Positions 1 to 6,628 of a DNA stretch of 8,812 nt are shown here, piece by piece (positions within the stretch are counted from its first letter, which is position 1; each line of letters opens with the position of its first letter). The notes below the pieces were generated by a model that was given only the letters and a program-made list of their open reading frames with translations, searched no databases and was not told the origin of the DNA. Where the stretch lies: the NCBI GenBank assembly GCA_009839405.1, contig VXPR01000273.1:1-8812 (forward strand), read 5' to 3'. The translations under genes were made by a program, and so were the position numbers. Source of the DNA: Gammaproteobacteria bacterium. GTDB taxonomy: Bacteria > Pseudomonadota > Gammaproteobacteria > Pseudomonadales > Azotimanducaceae.

Positions 1-13
1 GCGCGCCAGTGAT

Positions 14-56
14 GCAGTTAGCGCGAGCGAACTGCCATCGCGCCCGTCAGGGCGCG
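14..56 (+). repeat. Double-hairpin intergenic repeat, copy 1 (diverged)
   Basis: Two adjacent inverted repeats. The first, 14-35, has arms GCAGTTAGC and GCGAACTGC (9 bp with one mismatch, 4-base loop). The second, 39-56, has perfect 7-bp arms CGCGCCC and GGGCGCG around GTCA. The same two hairpins, 3 bases apart and in the same orientation, occur twice after clpB, so this is a diverged member of one family. The form is like REP (repetitive extragenic palindromic) elements, but the sequence matches no REP class I can name. It lies before the clpB promoter and could also end transcription of a gene left of the window, although no T-run follows. Confidence 0.75.
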
Positions 57-67
57 CCCGCTGCGGC

Positions 68-96
68 GTTGAATTGCAGGGCTTGGGGCCGCATGT
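68..96 (+). promoter_or_regulatory. Sigma-32 (heat-shock) type promoter of clpB
   Basis: GTTGAA at 68-73 matches the sigma-32 -35 box CTTGAA at 5 of 6 bases. CCGCATGT at 89-96 matches the -10 box CCCCATNT at every defined base but one. The 15-base spacing is within the range for RpoH promoters. Transcription would start near 103, about 30 bases before the clpB ATG. Sigma-32 control of clpB is well established in proteobacteria, so site and gene agree. No better sigma-70 site is visible here. Confidence 0.65.
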
Positions 97-119
97 AGGC
101 AGAGTGCATGAGTCGCTTC

Positions 120-125
120 AGGGAG
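120..125 (+). promoter_or_regulatory. Ribosome binding site of clpB
   Basis: AGGGAG lies 7 bases before the ATG at 133. This spacing favours the ATG over the in-frame TTG at 127, which would be only one base from the site. Confidence 0.7.
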
Positions 126-132
126 TTTGAAC

Positions 133-1506
133 ATGCAGATCGACAAGCTCACCGCCCGGATGCAGAAGGCCTTGGCAGAGGCGCAGTCCTTGGCCGTGAC
201 GCACGACCACCCTGCGGTGGATCCACTGCACCTGTTGTCAGCGCTGATTGAGGACGGTGGCGTCAATCCGCTGTTGGCGGGAGCGGGCGTGCGAGTCGGC
301 GAGTTGCGGGGGCGGGTGGATGAGGAGGTCGGCCAGTTGCCACGCATCGGGCGCCCCACGGGCGATGTCAACCTGACACCGGACTTGGGGCGGGCGCTGA
401 ACCTGGCCGAGCGCGAGGCGGCACGGCGCAAGGACGACTTCGTCTCGTCTGAAGTCGCGGTGCTGGCGCTGGCGCAGGTGGGAGGCAAGGCCGCTCGCCT
501 GCTCGACGACGCCGGCTTCGATGCCTCTGCCTTTGAGCGGGCACTGGGGCAGGCACGGGGTGGCGAGACGGTCACCGATGCCAATGCCGAGGAGAACCGC
601 GAAGCCCTCGAGCGCTATACCGTGGACCTCACCGAGCGCGCCGAAGCCGGCAAGCTCGACCCGGTAATCGGTCGGGACGACGAAATCCGCCGCACGATCC
701 AGGTGCTGCAAAGGCGCACCAAGAACAACCCCGTGCTCATCGGCGAGCCTGGTGTTGGCAAGACGGCCATCGTCGAGGGCCTGGCCCAGCGCATCCTGAA
801 CGGCGAGGTGCCGGAGGGATTGAAGAGCAAGCGCATCCTCGCCCTCGACATGGGTGCGCTGATTGCTGGCGCCAAGTTCCGGGGCGAGTTCGAGGAACGC
901 CTGAAGGCCGTGCTGAACGAGCTCGGCAAGCAGGAAGGCAGCGTGATCCTCTTCATCGACGAACTGCACACCGTAGTGGGCGCTGGCAAGGCCGAGGGTT
1001 CGATGGACGCCGGCAACATGCTCAAGCCCGCCCTCGCGCGTGGCGAACTGCACTGTGTCGGCGCCACTACGCTGGACGAGTACCGCCTGCACATCGAGAA
1101 GGACGCGGCCCTCGAGCGCCGCTTTCAGAAAGTGCAGGTGGACGAGCCGGACGTGGAGGCCACGGTGGCCATCCTGCGCGGTCTCAAGGAGCGCTATGAA
1201 CTGCACCATGCCGTGGACATCACGGACCCCGCAATCGTCGCCGCGGCAAGACTCTCGCATCGCTACATCACCGATCGGCAGTTGCCGGACAAGGCCATCG
1301 ACCTCGTGGACGAAGCCGCGAGCCGCATTCGCATGGAGATGGACTCGAAGCCCGAGAGCATGGACCGGCTGGAGCGACGCCTGATTCAGCACAAGATCGA
1401 GCTTACCGCGCTGAAGGACGAGACCGACGATGCCACCAAGGCGCGCCGGGAGGCGCTTGAAGGCACCATCGGGGAGCTCGAACGCGAGTATGCGGACCTC
1501 GAATAG
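133..1506 (+). CDS. clpB: ATP-dependent chaperone ClpB, N-terminal part, cut short by an in-frame TAG
   Basis: ClpB is a hexameric cytosolic AAA+ disaggregase that pulls proteins out of aggregates together with DnaK. This 457-residue part holds the Clp N domain (about 1-145), the first nucleotide-binding domain with Walker A GEPGVGKT at 204-211 and Walker B ending in Asp276-Glu277, and the first part of the coiled-coil middle domain. The ATG at 133 has a good ribosome binding site and gives the usual MQIDKLTARMQ-type start. The frame stops at TAG 1504-1506 (codon 458), where E. coli ClpB reads LEEEW and here one reads LE-stop-VW. The matching residue is Glu, so a single GAG to TAG change explains the stop. 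The second half follows in the same frame without any indel. If the stop is real, this product has one ATPase ring and half a middle domain, and is probably not an active disaggregase alone. Sequencing error, a recent nonsense mutation, or readthrough or reinitiation are all possible. Confidence 0.9.
   Translation: MQIDKLTARMQKALAEAQSLAVTHDHPAVDPLHLLSALIEDGGVNPLLAGAGVRVGELRGRVDEEVGQLPRIGRPTGDVNLTPDLGRALNLAEREAARRKDDFVSSEVAVLALAQVGGKAARLLDDAGFDASAFERALGQARGGETVTDANAEENREALERYTVDLTERAEAGKLDPVIGRDDEIRRTIQVLQRRTKNNPVLIGEPGVGKTAIVEGLAQRILNGEVPEGLKSKRILALDMGALIAGAKFRGEFEERLKAVLNELGKQEGSVILFIDELHTVVGAGKAEGSMDAGNMLKPALARGELHCVGATTLDEYRLHIEKDAALERRFQKVQVDEPDVEATVAILRGLKERYELHHAVDITDPAIVAAARLSHRYITDRQLPDKAIDLVDEAASRIRMEMDSKPESMDRLERRLIQHKIELTALKDETDDATKARREALEGTIGELEREYADLE
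1504..1506 (+). other. Premature amber codon inside clpB, directly followed by GTG
   Basis: TAG sits at codon 458 of a frame that otherwise encodes all 857 codons of ClpB (E. coli ClpB is 857 residues). The next codon, GTG (1507-1509), is a Val in the intact alignment but can also act as a start. The other complete genes in the window end in TGA, so the window alone cannot show whether TAG is read as stop or sense here. Confidence 0.9.
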
Positions 1507-2706
1507 GTGTGGACGGCGGAGAAGGCGAGCGTCTACGGCGCGCAGCAGGTGAAGGAGTCGCTTGACGCGGCGCGACTGGAGTTCGAGGCGGCGCGCAGAG
1601 CCAGCGACTTCGCCAAGATGTCGGAGCTGCAGTACGGTCGCATCCCGGCGCTCGAGAAGTCGCTGGAGGAGGCCGGCGAGGCCGCCGAGAAGGGACACCG
1701 CTTGCTGCGCAGCTCCGTCACCGACGAGGAAATCGCCGAGGTCGTCTCGCATTGGACCGGCGTGCCGGTGGCGAAGATGCTCGAAGGCGAGCGCGACCGG
1801 CTGCTGGCGCTCGAGGACGAACTGCACAAGCGAGTTGTTGGCCAGGACGATGCCGTACAGGTGGTGGCGGAGGCGGTGCGGCGGGCGCGTGCGGGGCTTG
1901 CCGATCCAAACCGGCCGAACGGCAGCTTCCTGTTTCTTGGCCCTACCGGCGTCGGCAAGACCGAGCTTTGCCGGGCGCTGGCGCTGGCTCTGTTCGACAG
2001 CGAGGACGCGATGATCCGCATCGACATGTCCGAATACATGGAGCGCCATGCCGTCGCCCGGCTGATCGGCGCACCGCCTGGCTACGTCGGCTACGAGGAG
2101 GGCGGCCAACTCACCGAGAAAGTGCGCCGTCGCCCCTATGCGTTGATTCTGCTTGACGAAATCGAGAAGGCGCACGCGGACGTGTTCAACCTCCTGCTGC
2201 AGGTGCTTGAGGACGGTCGCCTCACCGATGGCCATGGCCGCACGGTGGACTTCCGCAACGCCGTGCTGGTGATGACGTCGAACCTCGGCTCCGATGCCAT
2301 CCAGACGCTTGCCGCCGAAGGGCACGACGACGCCATCAAGGACGCCGTGCTGGCGGTGGTGGGAGAGCGCTTCCGGCCGGAGTTCATCAACCGCATCGAC
2401 GACGTAGTGGTGTTCCACGCGCTCAAGCGGGAAGACATGGCTGCGATTGCGGAAATCCAGCTCGCCCGCTTGCGCGAACGTTTGGCCGATCAGGACCTCG
2501 GCCTCCTAATGGATCAAGACGCCACCGATGCGCTGGTGGAGCAAGGCTACGACCCCATCTACGGCGCGAGGCCCATGAAACGCGCCATCCAGCGCAGCTT
2601 GGAGAACCCGCTCTCCACCGCCTTGTTGGAAGGCCGCTTCGGCCCAGGCCAAACCATCGCCGTGACTTGGCGCGACGGCGCCATGCAGTTTCACGCAGCG
2701 AGTTGA
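1507..2706 (+). CDS. clpB: ATP-dependent chaperone ClpB, C-terminal part (after the in-frame TAG)
   Basis: This is the rest of the ClpB disaggregase: the end of the middle domain with the family segment MSELQYGRIPALEK, the second nucleotide-binding domain with Walker A GPTGVGKT (603-610 in full-length numbering), the substrate-gripping pore motif GAPPGYVGYEEGG, Walker B LLDEIEK with Asp675-Glu676, and the D2-small domain with RPEFINRIDDVVVFHAL and NGYDPIYGARPMKRAI-like segments. It ends at a TGA. Every catalytic motif is intact, so decay is either very recent or absent. As a separate gene it would be 399 residues from the GTG at 1507, which has no clear ribosome binding site and could be reached only by reinitiation after the TAG. 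The next Met codon (1618) would remove more of the middle domain. It should be read together with the N-terminal part as one interrupted gene. Confidence 0.88.
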   Translation: MWTAEKASVYGAQQVKESLDAARLEFEAARRASDFAKMSELQYGRIPALEKSLEEAGEAAEKGHRLLRSSVTDEEIAEVVSHWTGVPVAKMLEGERDRLLALEDELHKRVVGQDDAVQVVAEAVRRARAGLADPNRPNGSFLFLGPTGVGKTELCRALALALFDSEDAMIRIDMSEYMERHAVARLIGAPPGYVGYEEGGQLTEKVRRRPYALILLDEIEKAHADVFNLLLQVLEDGRLTDGHGRTVDFRNAVLVMTSNLGSDAIQTLAAEGHDDAIKDAVLAVVGERFRPEFINRIDDVVVFHALKREDMAAIAEIQLARLRERLADQDLGLLMDQDATDALVEQGYDPIYGARPMKRAIQRSLENPLSTALLEGRFGPGQTIAVTWRDGAMQFHAAS

Positions 2707-2723
2707 AGCGAGTGCCGCGAGGG

Positions 2724-2775
2724 CCAGCAGTTCGCGCAGCGAACTGCCAACGCGCCCGCCAGGGCGCGCGGGCGC
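2724..2775 (+). repeat. Double-hairpin intergenic repeat, copy 2
   Basis: This is a 52-base unit, repeated exactly at 2791-2842. The first hairpin, 2727-2747, has perfect 9-bp arms GCAGTTCGC and GCGAACTGC with loop GCA. The second, 2751-2768, has perfect 7-bp arms CGCGCCC and GGGCGCG with loop GCCA. It starts 18 bases after the clpB stop and, as RNA, could protect the 3' end of the clpB message. No T-run follows, so it is not a standard intrinsic terminator. Confidence 0.85.
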
Positions 2776-2790
2776 CGGCGTATCGTGGCG

Positions 2791-2842
2791 CCAGCAGTTC
2801 GCGCAGCGAACTGCCAACGCGCCCGCCAGGGCGCGCGGGCGC
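2791..2842 (+). repeat. Double-hairpin intergenic repeat, copy 3
   Basis: Base-for-base copy of 2724-2775 in the same orientation, 67 bases downstream, with hairpins at 2794-2814 and 2818-2835. The unit runs into a tandem doubling of GCGCGGGC (2833-2840 and 2841-2848). Perfect identity between copies 2 and 3, against a diverged copy 1, points to a recent local duplication of this element. Confidence 0.85.
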
Positions 2843-2856
2843 GCGGGCGCACGGTC

Positions 2857-2902
2857 ATGACAGAAACCCATGATTGTAAAAAAATACAGCATTTGGTAAG
2901 CT
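2857..2902 (+). promoter_or_regulatory. AT-rich island, possible promoter
   Basis: This short AT-rich stretch with an A7 run (2878-2884) stands out in very GC-rich sequence. Two weak sigma-70 readings fit: ATGACA (2857-2862) with AAAAAT (2880-2885) at 17 bases, or TTGTAA (2874-2879) with TAAGCT (2897-2902) at 17 bases. Either could serve the small ORF at 2947 or the acylase gene. The composition is suggestive, but neither box pair is strong. Confidence 0.25.
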
Positions 2903-2946
2903 GGATGCATTGAGCGGGAGGGCCTTGAAGCAACGGGACGAGAGCC

Positions 2947-3279
2947 ATGAGACAGGCAGACCGCAAGAGGAATCACGACAACGACAGGGCAATTGGCATT
3001 GCCGTAGCGCGCAGCGCGCGGGAGTTGCCCCTGTTCCCGGCCATGGCCGCCGCGGCAGCGCATGCACGCACATCGCGGCAGGGAAAGCGCGCAATGCCCC
3101 GCCGCAACTCACGCTCTCCCGAGGCCGAGCACCGCGAAGCCGCATGGCGTCTTTCGCGTGCCATTCGCCGAGCGCCGGGCCCAGCCGCCCAGGCCCGAAT
3201 CGGCGGCCTAGTGTGCGGTCATTTGCGGGCGATGCTGCGAGAAGGGCGCGAGAGTACGGACGAGGCGCAGGCGCCATAG
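2947..3279 (+). CDS. Small hypothetical protein (doubtful ORF)
   Basis: I do not recognise this 110-residue frame. It starts at ATG 2947 with a weak purine-rich site (GGGACGAG) just before it and ends at TAG 3279. The product would be very basic and rich in Arg and Ala: a hydrophilic N-terminus, an Ala-rich run (PAMAAAAAHA), and a second half that could form an amphipathic helix (EAEHREAAWRLSRAI). There are no membrane spans, signal peptide or metal-binding motif. About 72% of its third codon positions are G or C, which fits the genome but does not prove coding. It overlaps inverted repeats at 2988-3019, and the 207-codon frame overlapping it (2910-3533) runs into the acylase gene and looks equally random. 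If it is not a gene, 2707-3402 is a spacer of nearly 700 bases holding only the repeats, the AT-rich island and these palindromes. Confidence 0.3.
   Translation: MRQADRKRNHDNDRAIGIAVARSARELPLFPAMAAAAAHARTSRQGKRAMPRRNSRSPEAEHREAAWRLSRAIRRAPGPAAQARIGGLVCGHLRAMLREGRESTDEAQAP
2988..3019. repeat. Two adjacent short inverted repeats
   Basis: GGCAAT and ATTGCC (2988-3003, loop TGGC) are followed after 3 bases by GCGCGC-A-GCGCGC (3007-3019). The layout of two hairpins 3 bases apart resembles the double-hairpin repeats next to clpB, but the sequence differs. A further palindrome, GGCCATGGCC, lies at 3039-3048. In sequence this GC-rich, short palindromes can also arise by chance. Confidence 0.4.
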
Positions 3280-3402
3280 GCACCCGCTCGCGCCGAGTAC
3301 GTCCTGCTTCGACCGCGGGGGCTCGCCGAGGTCGCGGCGGCGCTCGCTTTGCCGGGGTTCTGGTAGGGTCACCCGGACGAAACGACGCAGTTGGGTCTCG
3401 CC

Positions 3403-5679
3403 ATGTTCCCGACCAGCCTCAACTGGGGCCTGTTGGCAGCTTTGGGCTGCATCGTCGGCGTCGTTGCCACCGCCGGCGAGGCGCCGCAGCCGGCGGATCC
3501 GTATCCGGGGGCTGGCGAGGTAGCCATCTATAGGGACGGGTGGGGCGTCCCGCACGTCTATGCCGAAGTCGAAGAGAACGGTTACTTCGGCCTTGCCTAT
3601 GCCCTCGCGAGCGACCAGCTCGAGCGTTTCCTGCTGTCGATCCATGCCGCGCGCGGCACCGTCGCGCAACACATCGAGCCCGGCGCGCTGCCGTGGCACA
3701 TCATGGGGCCGCTCTCCGTCGAGCAGACGGTGGAAGTGGACTATCAGGCGAGGCTCTGGAGTCTGCGCTCCCACGCCGAGACGGCGGTTGACGGGCTCCA
3801 TCCACAGGTGCGCCGAAACTACGCCGGCTTCGTCGACGGGATCAACGCATACCTCGCGGACCACCCCGATCGCGTACCCCACTGGGCGCCTGCGGACATC
3901 GAGATTGCCGACCTGATCGCGGCGCCGTTGGGGTTGCTCTGGAGTGACTACAGTGCCGGCATCGGCATCAACGACTGCCGGCGGGGCGGCGTGCAGGTGC
4001 GAACGGCGGCGGAGCTCACCGCCTCGATGCCCGGCACGCAATCCAACCAGTGGGCGGTGATGCCGAGCCGCACGGCGACCGGCGGCGCGATCCTGCTGAC
4101 CGACCCGCACGGTGGCATGGACGGGCGCTTCACCTACGAGTACGTCATGCACGCGGGCGAGTTCCACGCCACCGGATATGCGCTGGGTCCGGCGCTGTTC
4201 CTTGGCAGGAACCGCCATGTCGGTTGGGGACTGACGACCGGGTCGCCGGATGTCGCCGACTGCTACGAGATTGCGACGGTTGAGGGCGACCCGGGCAAGT
4301 ATCCTTTCGACGGCGTCGAGAGGGCTTTCGTCGAAAAGACCATCACCATTGCCGTAAAGGACCGCGAGCCGTTGACCGTGACGGCGGAATACACGGACCA
4401 CAACGAGGTGCCGTCGCCGGTCGTGGCGCGCGACGGTGACCGGGCTTGGGTCGTCAGCACGCCGTACTACGCCAACCTCGAAGGGCTCGCCAACGTCGCT
4501 CGGGCCATGAACATGGCAACCAGCGTCAACGAGTTTTTCGACGCCCAGCGCGCCGGCTGGATGTTCCCGCAGAACTTGCTCGCGGCCGACCGCAACGGCG
4601 ACATCCTCTACGTTCGCGCCGGCATGACCCCTGTTCGCCCCGACCCCGACATCGACTGGCTGCGGCCCGTGGACGGCAACAGCAGCGACACCGCTTGGCA
4701 GGGCATCCACGAGGCCGAGGATCTCCTTGTCATCCGGTCCCCGGCGGCCGGCTACCTGCAGAACAACAATGTTGCCCCCACCTTCATGGACACGAGGCCG
4801 CCGCCGCAGACACACGGCAAGCCGACTTACCTCCTCACTGCGGGCTATACCACGGGGCCGAACAGCCGCGGCCAGCGCGCCATTGACGTGTTGTCAGAGA
4901 CGGAGCAAATGACCGAAGCCGATGCCTTTGCGCTCGCCTTCGACACGCTGAGCTTGGGCTGGGAGCGATTCATCACCCCGCTTCGCGCCGGCCTCAAGGA
5001 CGCGGGTCTTTCCCCAGACGTGCGGCACTTTGCGGACGATCTCTTGAGCTTCGACGGCCACCTCGACGCCGAGTCCACGGCGGCGCTGAAGTATTTGTAC
5101 TGGCGCGAAAGCCTGCGCACCTCGCTCGCCGGCATCGACCGTTACCTGCTGCGCGACGTGATCGAGCGGGGAATGCCGCCCGACGGCGGCGTCATGCGCG
5201 CCATGGTTGCCGGTCTCGAGGACGCCGCGGCGCGGATGGCCACGATGCCCCACGGCCTCGGCCGCCGGTATGGCGACGAGTTCCGCGTCGGCGGCCGGGA
5301 AGGCCGCGACTGGCCCATGTCCGGCGGACGCATCGCACCGGGCGGGGCACTTCATCTCAAGGACCAATGGCGGGACTGCGACATGGGACAGGTGTATTTT
5401 TGCCCGACCACCCTGTTCGCCGTCTCGTACAGGCCACGCGGCTTCGAGAAATGGGTCGCGTTTGTCGGCTCCAGGATCATGCGCCTCGATTTCTACTCCC
5501 CCGGAGGAATCCGCTCCCACTCGCTGCAGAACCCCGGCATCAGCGACGACCCGGAGTCGCGCCATGCCGACGACCAAGCTGAGCTCCTGACGAGCCAGCG
5601 CAAGATGAAACCCGTGCGGTTCGAGTGGGAGGAACTGCGCCCTCACGTAGAGTCGGTGGTGCTCCTGCAAAGGGATTGA
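3403..5679 (+). CDS. Exported penicillin-acylase-family Ntn hydrolase (possible acyl-homoserine lactone or other amide acylase)
   Basis: This 758-residue precursor belongs to the family of penicillin G acylase, PvdQ and QuiP, which hydrolyse amide bonds in the periplasm. From ATG 3403, residues 1-24 form a Sec signal peptide (hydrophobic LLAALGCIVGVV, likely cut after ATA). The alpha-chain part has the family start (RDGWGVPH, 44-51) and GLAYALASDQLERF. The chain should cut itself before Ser214 in GTQSNQWAV, and that Ser becomes the N-terminal nucleophile of the beta chain. Asn454-456 (GYLQNNN) fall at beta residues 241-243, where penicillin G acylase has its oxyanion-hole Asn241. The residue before Ser is Gln rather than the common Gly. 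The in-frame TTG at 3391 would add four residues, and neither start has a clear ribosome binding site. Substrate cannot be read from sequence: homoserine lactones, beta-lactams and lipopeptides are all used in this family. No quorum-sensing genes are nearby. Confidence 0.88.
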   Translation: MFPTSLNWGLLAALGCIVGVVATAGEAPQPADPYPGAGEVAIYRDGWGVPHVYAEVEENGYFGLAYALASDQLERFLLSIHAARGTVAQHIEPGALPWHIMGPLSVEQTVEVDYQARLWSLRSHAETAVDGLHPQVRRNYAGFVDGINAYLADHPDRVPHWAPADIEIADLIAAPLGLLWSDYSAGIGINDCRRGGVQVRTAAELTASMPGTQSNQWAVMPSRTATGGAILLTDPHGGMDGRFTYEYVMHAGEFHATGYALGPALFLGRNRHVGWGLTTGSPDVADCYEIATVEGDPGKYPFDGVERAFVEKTITIAVKDREPLTVTAEYTDHNEVPSPVVARDGDRAWVVSTPYYANLEGLANVARAMNMATSVNEFFDAQRAGWMFPQNLLAADRNGDILYVRAGMTPVRPDPDIDWLRPVDGNSSDTAWQGIHEAEDLLVIRSPAAGYLQNNNVAPTFMDTRPPPQTHGKPTYLLTAGYTTGPNSRGQRAIDVLSETEQMTEADAFALAFDTLSLGWERFITPLRAGLKDAGLSPDVRHFADDLLSFDGHLDAESTAALKYLYWRESLRTSLAGIDRYLLRDVIERGMPPDGGVMRAMVAGLEDAAARMATMPHGLGRRYGDEFRVGGREGRDWPMSGGRIAPGGALHLKDQWRDCDMGQVYFCPTTLFAVSYRPRGFEKWVAFVGSRIMRLDFYSPGGIRSHSLQNPGISDDPESRHADDQAELLTSQRKMKPVRFEWEELRPHVESVVLLQRD

Positions 5680-5718
5680 GGGCCGACCGCTTGCGCTCGT
5701 TGGTCCATTCGCGGAGCG

Positions 5719-5746
5719 TGGGTGAACGTGCTATGCCGCCTATAAT
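5719..5746 (+). promoter_or_regulatory. Promoter of the galU-msbA/lpxK operon
   Basis: TATAAT at 5741-5746 is a perfect sigma-70 -10 box in GC-rich sequence, 43 bases before the galU ATG. The best -35 at 16-base spacing, TGGGTG (5719-5724), is poor, so the promoter may need an activator or rely on the -10 box. A small stem, CGCCC/GGGCG at 5755-5768, would lie at the start of the transcript. Confidence 0.45.
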
Positions 5747-5788
5747 CGCCTCGACGCCCCCTTGGGCGCCGGCGTGGCCACTTCCGCC

Positions 5789-6628
5789 ATGATTGCCAAA
5801 TGCCTGTTTCCGGTGGCCGGCTACGGCACGCGGTTCTTGCCGGCGACGCGGGCGGTGCCGAAGGAGATGCTGCCAATTCTCGACAAGCCCCTAATCCAGT
5901 ATGGCGTGGAGGAGGCGGCGGCAGCTGGCATCCGGCACATGGCGTTCGTCACTGCGCGCGGCAAGGGCGCGATGGAGGATCACTTCGACGATGTCCCGGA
6001 CGTGGAACGCCGGGTTCAGGGCTCGGCGGCTGAAGGACGCCTGGACGGCATCCGAGCGCTGCTCGATGGCTGCCGCTTCTCCTGGTTGCGACAGCGGCAG
6101 ATGCTCGGGCTTGGGCACGCGATTCTGTGCGGGCAGCCGCTGATCGGCGAGGAGCCATTTGCGGCCGCGTTGCCGGACGATCTGTGTCTGCACCAACCGG
6201 ACGGGGTTTTGGCGCAGATGACGCCGGTGTTCGAGCGCCACGGATGCAGCGTAGTGGCCGTCGAAGACGTGCCCCGCGAGGCCACGTCGCGCTACGGCAT
6301 CGTCGCTGGCAAGGAGATCGACACGGACACCCTTCGGGTCACCGACATGGTGGAAAAGCCGGCGCCGGACGACGCACCGAGCACCTTGGGCATCGTCGGT
6401 CGCTATATCTTCACGCCCGACATCTTCGGCTTGATCGAGGCCACATCGCCAGGTGCCGGCGGCGAGATCCAAATCACCGATGCGCTGCGCCAACAGGCGC
6501 AAGAGGGGCGGGTGGTGGCGCTCAGGTTCAAGGGCCGCCGCTTCGACTGCGGCACCCTCGATGGCTTCGTCGCGGCCACGAATCACTGCTATGCCCTGCG
6601 CCGGGGCGATGCCGTCGCCGCAGCATGA
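5789..6628 (+). CDS. galU: UTP-glucose-1-phosphate uridylyltransferase GalU
   Basis: GalU makes UDP-glucose from UTP and glucose 1-phosphate in the cytosol, for LPS core, capsule and other glucans. The 279-residue product has the nucleotidyltransferase signature from residue 11 (GYGTRFLPATRAVPKEMLPI, with the expected Lys25), KPLIQYGVEE, the metal-binding DDLCL at 130-134, VEKP at 188-191, GEIQITDAL at 225-233 and the FDCGTLDGFVAA end at 252-263. It is slightly shorter than most GalU (about 290-300). The ATG at 5789 gives the standard MI-K-CLFP start. An in-frame TTG at 5762 would add nine unconserved residues. No obvious ribosome binding site precedes the ATG. The stop TGA (6626-6628) overlaps an ATG, and the next gene begins 13 bases later, so the two are almost surely co-transcribed. 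The galU-msbA order suggests an operon for building the cell surface. Confidence 0.93.
   Translation: MIAKCLFPVAGYGTRFLPATRAVPKEMLPILDKPLIQYGVEEAAAAGIRHMAFVTARGKGAMEDHFDDVPDVERRVQGSAAEGRLDGIRALLDGCRFSWLRQRQMLGLGHAILCGQPLIGEEPFAAALPDDLCLHQPDGVLAQMTPVFERHGCSVVAVEDVPREATSRYGIVAGKEIDTDTLRVTDMVEKPAPDDAPSTLGIVGRYIFTPDIFGLIEATSPGAGGEIQITDALRQQAQEGRVVALRFKGRRFDCGTLDGFVAATNHCYALRRGDAVAAA

Noticed and set aside
1504..1506. Genome-wide reassignment of TAG to an amino acid
   Set aside because: One codon is not enough evidence. It would need loss of RF1 and a suppressor tRNA, neither of which is in this window. A point change or base-call error is simpler.
238..2418. 726-codon open frame on the minus strand opposite clpB
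   Set aside because: It is antisense to a certain ClpB gene. Long mirror frames are expected in GC-rich genes, and the translation, rich in His, Arg and Leu, shows no family motif.
14..2842. CRISPR array from the three repeats
   Set aside because: The spacing is irregular, one copy is more than 2.6 kb away across clpB, and the units are double hairpins without unique spacers of regular size.
2868..2890. Intrinsic terminator on the minus strand using the A7 run
   Set aside because: On the minus strand the T-run is preceded only by a 4-bp stem (GCAT/ATGC), and no minus-strand gene ends there.
3403..3474. Lipoprotein signal (ALGC) in the acylase leader
   Set aside because: The Cys is followed by more hydrophobic residues (IVGVVATA) and the -3 residue is Ala rather than Leu. 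A type I cut after ATA fits better.
2910..3533. 207-codon plus-strand frame covering the spacer
   Set aside because: It runs more than 100 bases into the acylase gene, and the Arg/Gly/Ala-rich translation looks like out-of-frame GC-rich sequence.
3208..4815. 535-codon open frame on the minus strand opposite the acylase
   Set aside because: The plus strand has the clear family motifs and signal peptide. The minus frame has none.
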